From assembly GCA_947303695.1 (NCBI GenBank), contig CAMYYX010000019.1:1-18735 (forward strand): a DNA stretch of 18,735 nt, written 5' to 3'. Below, one piece after another: positions 15,932 through 18,735 of the stretch (position 1 is its first letter; each line of letters begins with the position of its first letter). The notes beneath the pieces are model-generated. The model worked only from the letters and a program-made list of their open reading frames with translations, did no database searches and was not told the DNA's origin. The stretch is from an uncultured Prevotellaceae bacterium (lineage in GTDB: Bacteria; Bacteroidota; Bacteroidia; Bacteroidales; Bacteroidaceae). The position numbers were made by a program, and so were the translations under genes.

Positions 15932-17310
15932 ACAATGTCCATGATTTTCTTGCCTAATGCATCAGCTTCCTGTATGGTCTCTGCTTCGCTGTAAACACGG
16001 ATAATCGGTTCTGTGTTGGATTTGCGTAAGTGTACCCATTTGTCTGGGAAGTCGAGCTTTACGCCATCGATGTCGTTGACTTGTACATCAGGATCGGTCG
16101 TAAACATCTCTTTCACTTTGCGCAGGATTGCATCTACATCCGTTGACGGGTCAAGGTCTATGCGGTTCTTTGCAATCTGATATTCTGGATATTGCTGGCG
16201 TAGTTCGCTGACGGTACATCCCTTGTGTGCGAGATGAGAGAGGAAGAGAGCGATACCTACAAGGGCATCACGTCCGTAGTGAGCCTGTGGATAGATCACT
16301 CCACCATTGCCTTCACCTCCGATGATGGCGTTAGTCTCCTTCATCTTGGTAACGACATTCACTTCACCTACGGCTGCAGCATTGTATTCCTTTCCATACT
16401 TGCGGGTCACGTCGCGTAGTGCTCGAGTCGAGGAGAGGTTGCTGACGGTATTGCCTGGGGTAAGACTCAAGACGTAGTCGGCAACGGTCACCAGCGTGTA
16501 TTCCTCGCCATACATGCGTCCGTCCTCACAGATCATTGCCAGACGGTCAACATCAGGGTCGACTACGAATGCTACGTCGTGTTCACCACGTTTCATGAGA
16601 TTCATGATGTCACTCAGGTTCTTCTCGAGCGGTTCTGGATTGTGTTGGAAGTCACCTGTCGGTTCTGCATAGAGTGGGGTGATGGTCTCCACACCGAGTT
16701 GCTCAAGGAGCATAGGGAGGATGATACCACCTACAGAGTTGACAGCATCGAATGCCACACGGAACTGTGCGCTCTTGATGGCATCTATATCTACAAGTGG
16801 CAGGTTCAGTACCAAGTCTATATGACGTTGGTTATAGGTGTCGTTCTCGCTGTAATGACCCAGCTGATCGACCTCTGCAAACTCAAAATCTTCTTTTTCT
16901 GCAATAGCCAGCACTTCGTTGCCTTCTGCTGCATTGAGGAATTCTCCACGATGGTTCAGGAGTTTAAGTGCGTTCCAGTGACGTGGGTTATGGCTGGCTG
17001 TGATGATGATACCACCACATGCACCTTCCATTGTGACAGCAAGTTCTGTGGTAGGGGTTGATGCCAATCCAATGTTGACCACGTCGAATCCCATGCCCAT
17101 AAGCGTTCCGCATACCACGTTCTTCACCATCTCTCCTGAGATGCGTGCATCGCGACCTACAACGATCTTATTGCTTTTATTTGTTGTCGTGCGACGAATG
17201 AGGGTTGCATAGGCAGATGTGAACTTCACAATGTCGAGAGGGTTCAATCCTTCTCCGGCTTTTCCTCCGATTGTACCTCGGATACCTGAAATTGACTTTA
17301 TTAAACTCAT
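15904..17310 (-). CDS. glmM: Phosphoglucosamine mutase (alpha-D-phosphohexomutase family)
   Basis: A four-domain phosphohexomutase of 468 residues that should convert glucosamine-6-phosphate to glucosamine-1-phosphate for UDP-GlcNAc, peptidoglycan and lipid A. The phosphoserine loop is TASHNP with Ser106, the Mg2+ site is DPDVD (251-255), the sugar loop is GGEGNGG (331-337), and the phosphate-binding RKSNTEPIIR is at 429-438. The sugar loop differs from the GGEQSGH of typical bacterial GlmM and is closer to archaeal-type members, so phosphomannomutase/phosphoglucomutase activity cannot be excluded. Its position after rpe and the DUF4827 gene on the same strand (gap 43 bases) suggests one operon. 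The last 28 bases overlap the convergent LytTR gene. Confidence 0.88.
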   Translation of the reverse strand: MSLIKSISGIRGTIGGKAGEGLNPLDIVKFTSAYATLIRRTTTNKSNKIVVGRDARISGEMVKNVVCGTLMGMGFDVVNIGLASTPTTELAVTMEGACGGIIITASHNPRHWNALKLLNHRGEFLNAAEGNEVLAIAEKEDFEFAEVDQLGHYSENDTYNQRHIDLVLNLPLVDIDAIKSAQFRVAFDAVNSVGGIILPMLLEQLGVETITPLYAEPTGDFQHNPEPLEKNLSDIMNLMKRGEHDVAFVVDPDVDRLAMICEDGRMYGEEYTLVTVADYVLSLTPGNTVSNLSSTRALRDVTRKYGKEYNAAAVGEVNVVTKMKETNAIIGGEGNGGVIYPQAHYGRDALVGIALFLSHLAHKGCTVSELRQQYPEYQIAKNRIDLDPSTDVDAILRKVKEMFTTDPDVQVNDIDGVKLDFPDKWVHLRKSNTEPIIRVYSEAETIQEADALGKKIMDIVYSNAAKVS

Positions 17311-17353
17311 ATTATGCTATACTATATTTACGATTCTCTTTTTATTTCCCAGA

Positions 17354-18004
17354 TTAAATACCCAATTGGTAGCTGATCTCGTAATACATTGGCAGTACGT
17401 AGCCCGATGCATTGCTTGTGCCAGACGAGTGGGGTACGATGATGCGTATTTTGGCAATCTTGCCCGAGTTGCGAGTCAGACGGATATAGTCGAGTGGTTT
17501 GATCCATCCTTGTGGAACCACTGAGCTTTTGTATTTCTCCACCATCTTGCCTTCAGTGAACGAAGCCTGATAGCGACGGCTGCGATGGATGTATTTCACC
17601 AGCATCTTGTCCACGATACTTGAACTGTATCTGTTGGTGGTGATGGTGTCTCCGCCCTCAATGTCGTATTCTACAAAACGACAGAGGATGGTTTTGCTGA
17701 TGGTGCTGTCGGTCGACTGCTCTTTGGCCATCTCAACCATCGATTTGCCTGCTCCGCGTTCAACAATCTGCATGTAGATACCATCTTCGTTGAATAATAC
17801 GAATTCGTTTTCCTCTACATTCGTTGTCGAATCCTGAGCAAAGAATTGATCCTGTGATATCACCTTGATGTCAACATCCTTGATAAATCTGTTAATGGCA
17901 TTCTTCTCGCGTTCCTTCATGTCTGCATAAGTCTCACCTTTGTCGCAACTGAACAACATCGTGAGGCCACACAATGCAACGAATGCCCATGCTATTTGTT
18001 TCAT
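17354..18004 (-). CDS. DUF4827 lipoprotein, FKBP-like
   Basis: A 216-residue lipoprotein with signal peptide and lipobox ending LFSC (Cys20), followed by DKGE. I recognise it as the DUF4827 family of Bacteroidales. The C-terminal half resembles an FKBP-type peptidyl-prolyl isomerase: VPQGWIKPLDYIRL corresponds to the family's V-x-x-GW helix, and AKIRIIVPHSSGTSNAS followed by LPMYYEISYQL to its last strands. Several active-site aromatic residues are not evident, so isomerase activity is doubtful. Its ATG overlaps the rpe stop as ATGA (18001-18004), indicating translational coupling. glmM follows 43 bases later. Confidence 0.8.
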   Translation of the reverse strand: MKQIAWAFVALCGLTMLFSCDKGETYADMKEREKNAINRFIKDVDIKVISQDQFFAQDSTTNVEENEFVLFNEDGIYMQIVERGAGKSMVEMAKEQSTDSTISKTILCRFVEYDIEGGDTITTNRYSSSIVDKMLVKYIHRSRRYQASFTEGKMVEKYKSSVVPQGWIKPLDYIRLTRNSGKIAKIRIIVPHSSGTSNASGYVLPMYYEISYQLGI

Positions 18005-18651
18005 ACTGTTAAGTTCTTTAGTTCTTTGATTCGTTCTTCCGGATTCTCAGCTCCGAACACATAACTGCCTGCCACCATCACGTCCACACCTGCCTGAGCA
18101 AGGAGTGGGGCAGTACGTGCATTCACACCTCCGTCCACTTCGATCAGAGCATGCGACCCTGTACGTTCAATCATCTCTTTCAGCATGCGTACCTTGTCAA
18201 GCGAGTGCTCGATGAACTGCTGTCCACCGAATCCAGGATTGACCGTCATGAGCAACACCATATCGACATCCTTGATGATATCCTCGAGCACACATACAGG
18301 CGTAGAGGGGTTGAGGGTTACTGCTGCCTTCATGCCGGCATCATGAATCTGTTGAATCACCCTATGCAAGTGGGTACAAGCCTCATAATGTACATTCATG
18401 ATTGAGGCACCCAGTTTTGCCAGTCGGTTGGTGAACTTTTCTGGTTCAACAATCATCAGATGTACATCAAGTGGTTTCGTACAGATAGGTGCAATCGCAT
18501 CGAGTACGGAGAATCCGAAACTGATATTCGGAACAAACACACCATCCATGATGTCCAGGTGAAGCCAATCAGCCTCACTATGGTTTATCATGTCAATCTC
18601 TTTGTTCAGACATGTGAAGTCAGCTGCGAGCAGTGATGGAGAAACAATCAT
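18001..18651 (-). CDS. rpe: Ribulose-phosphate 3-epimerase
   Basis: Rpe interconverts ribulose-5-phosphate and xylulose-5-phosphate. The 216-residue TIM-barrel has all key residues: Ser5 in SPSLLAADF, the metal ligands His31 and Asp33 (LHLDIMDG, 30-37), His64 (DVHLMI) and Asp173 (EVDGGVN). VNPGFGGQ (137-144) forms the phosphate loop. It is the first gene of the operon that continues with the DUF4827 lipoprotein and glmM, driven by the promoter at 18692-18722. The start at 18651 gives the canonical N-terminus of the family. Confidence 0.96.
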   Translation of the reverse strand: MIVSPSLLAADFTCLNKEIDMINHSEADWLHLDIMDGVFVPNISFGFSVLDAIAPICTKPLDVHLMIVEPEKFTNRLAKLGASIMNVHYEACTHLHRVIQQIHDAGMKAAVTLNPSTPVCVLEDIIKDVDMVLLMTVNPGFGGQQFIEHSLDKVRMLKEMIERTGSHALIEVDGGVNARTAPLLAQAGVDVMVAGSYVFGAENPEERIKELKNLTV

Positions 18652-18691
18652 TCTGCGTGATGTTTAGTCTGTTAGTTATTAAATTATGGTG

Positions 18692-18722
18692 CAAAGATAC
18701 AAAATATTTCGCTTTGCGCAAA
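18692..18722 (-). promoter_or_regulatory. Promoter of the rpe-DUF4827-glmM operon
   Basis: On the minus strand, TTTG (18722-18719), a 19-base spacer and TATCTTTG (18699-18692) match the Bacteroidetes consensus exactly in both boxes and in spacing. The -7 element lies about 40 bases before the rpe start codon. The -33 box is part of a palindrome, TTTGCGCAAA (18713-18722). Confidence 0.8.
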
Positions 18723-18735
18723 ATGCTACGCCTCG

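Overview
This window reads as the chromosome of a Bacteroidales bacterium, most likely Prevotellaceae. Almost every protein resembles Prevotella/Bacteroides families (DUF1573, DUF4827, a TamB with an acidic loop, an EttA-type ABC-F protein, an exported Flavodoxin_4 protein). Shine-Dalgarno sequences are mostly absent. Several gene starts are preceded by the Bacteroidetes -7 element TAnnTTTG, in two cases with a correctly spaced TTTG -33 box. No tRNA, rRNA, insertion sequence, phage gene or CRISPR array was seen, and no stretch longer than 300 bases lacks a gene.

Layout. (1) 48-941, dapA, plus strand, closed by a bidirectional terminator shared with the convergent exported flavodoxin gene (991-1788, minus). 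(2) 1915-3408, plus strand: rpiB, a PduO-type corrinoid adenosyltransferase and a DUF1573 periplasmic protein, closed by a strong terminator. (3) 13797 down to 3587, minus strand: a six-gene, tightly packed cluster in the order TPR membrane protein, ribH, tamB, nadE, ettA and a lipoprotein nuclease. ribH and tamB overlap by 55 bp. (4) 14037-14954 minus and 15131-15931 plus form a divergent pair. The first is a degenerate AMP-binding (acyl-CoA ligase-like) protein that lacks the ATP-binding signature and the C-terminal domain. The second is a membrane-anchored LytTR transcription regulator. Between them is a phased array of three 20-bp direct repeats plus one inverted copy. (5) 18651 down to 15904, minus strand: rpe, a DUF4827 lipoprotein and glmM, driven by a near-perfect Bacteroidetes promoter. 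glmM and the lytTR gene overlap at their 3' ends, and a 13-bp perfect hairpin inside lytTR looks like the glmM terminator.

Most genes are core housekeeping: lysine/peptidoglycan precursors (dapA, glmM), pentose phosphates (rpiB, rpe), cofactors (ribH, nadE, cobalamin adenosylation), translation (ettA) and envelope biogenesis (tamB, the TPR protein). The most unusual part is the 14-16 kb region: an apparent pseudoenzyme of the adenylate-forming family, divergent from a membrane LytTR regulator, with phased repeats that look like the regulator's own binding sites. I do not see a clear new defence or mobile system here.
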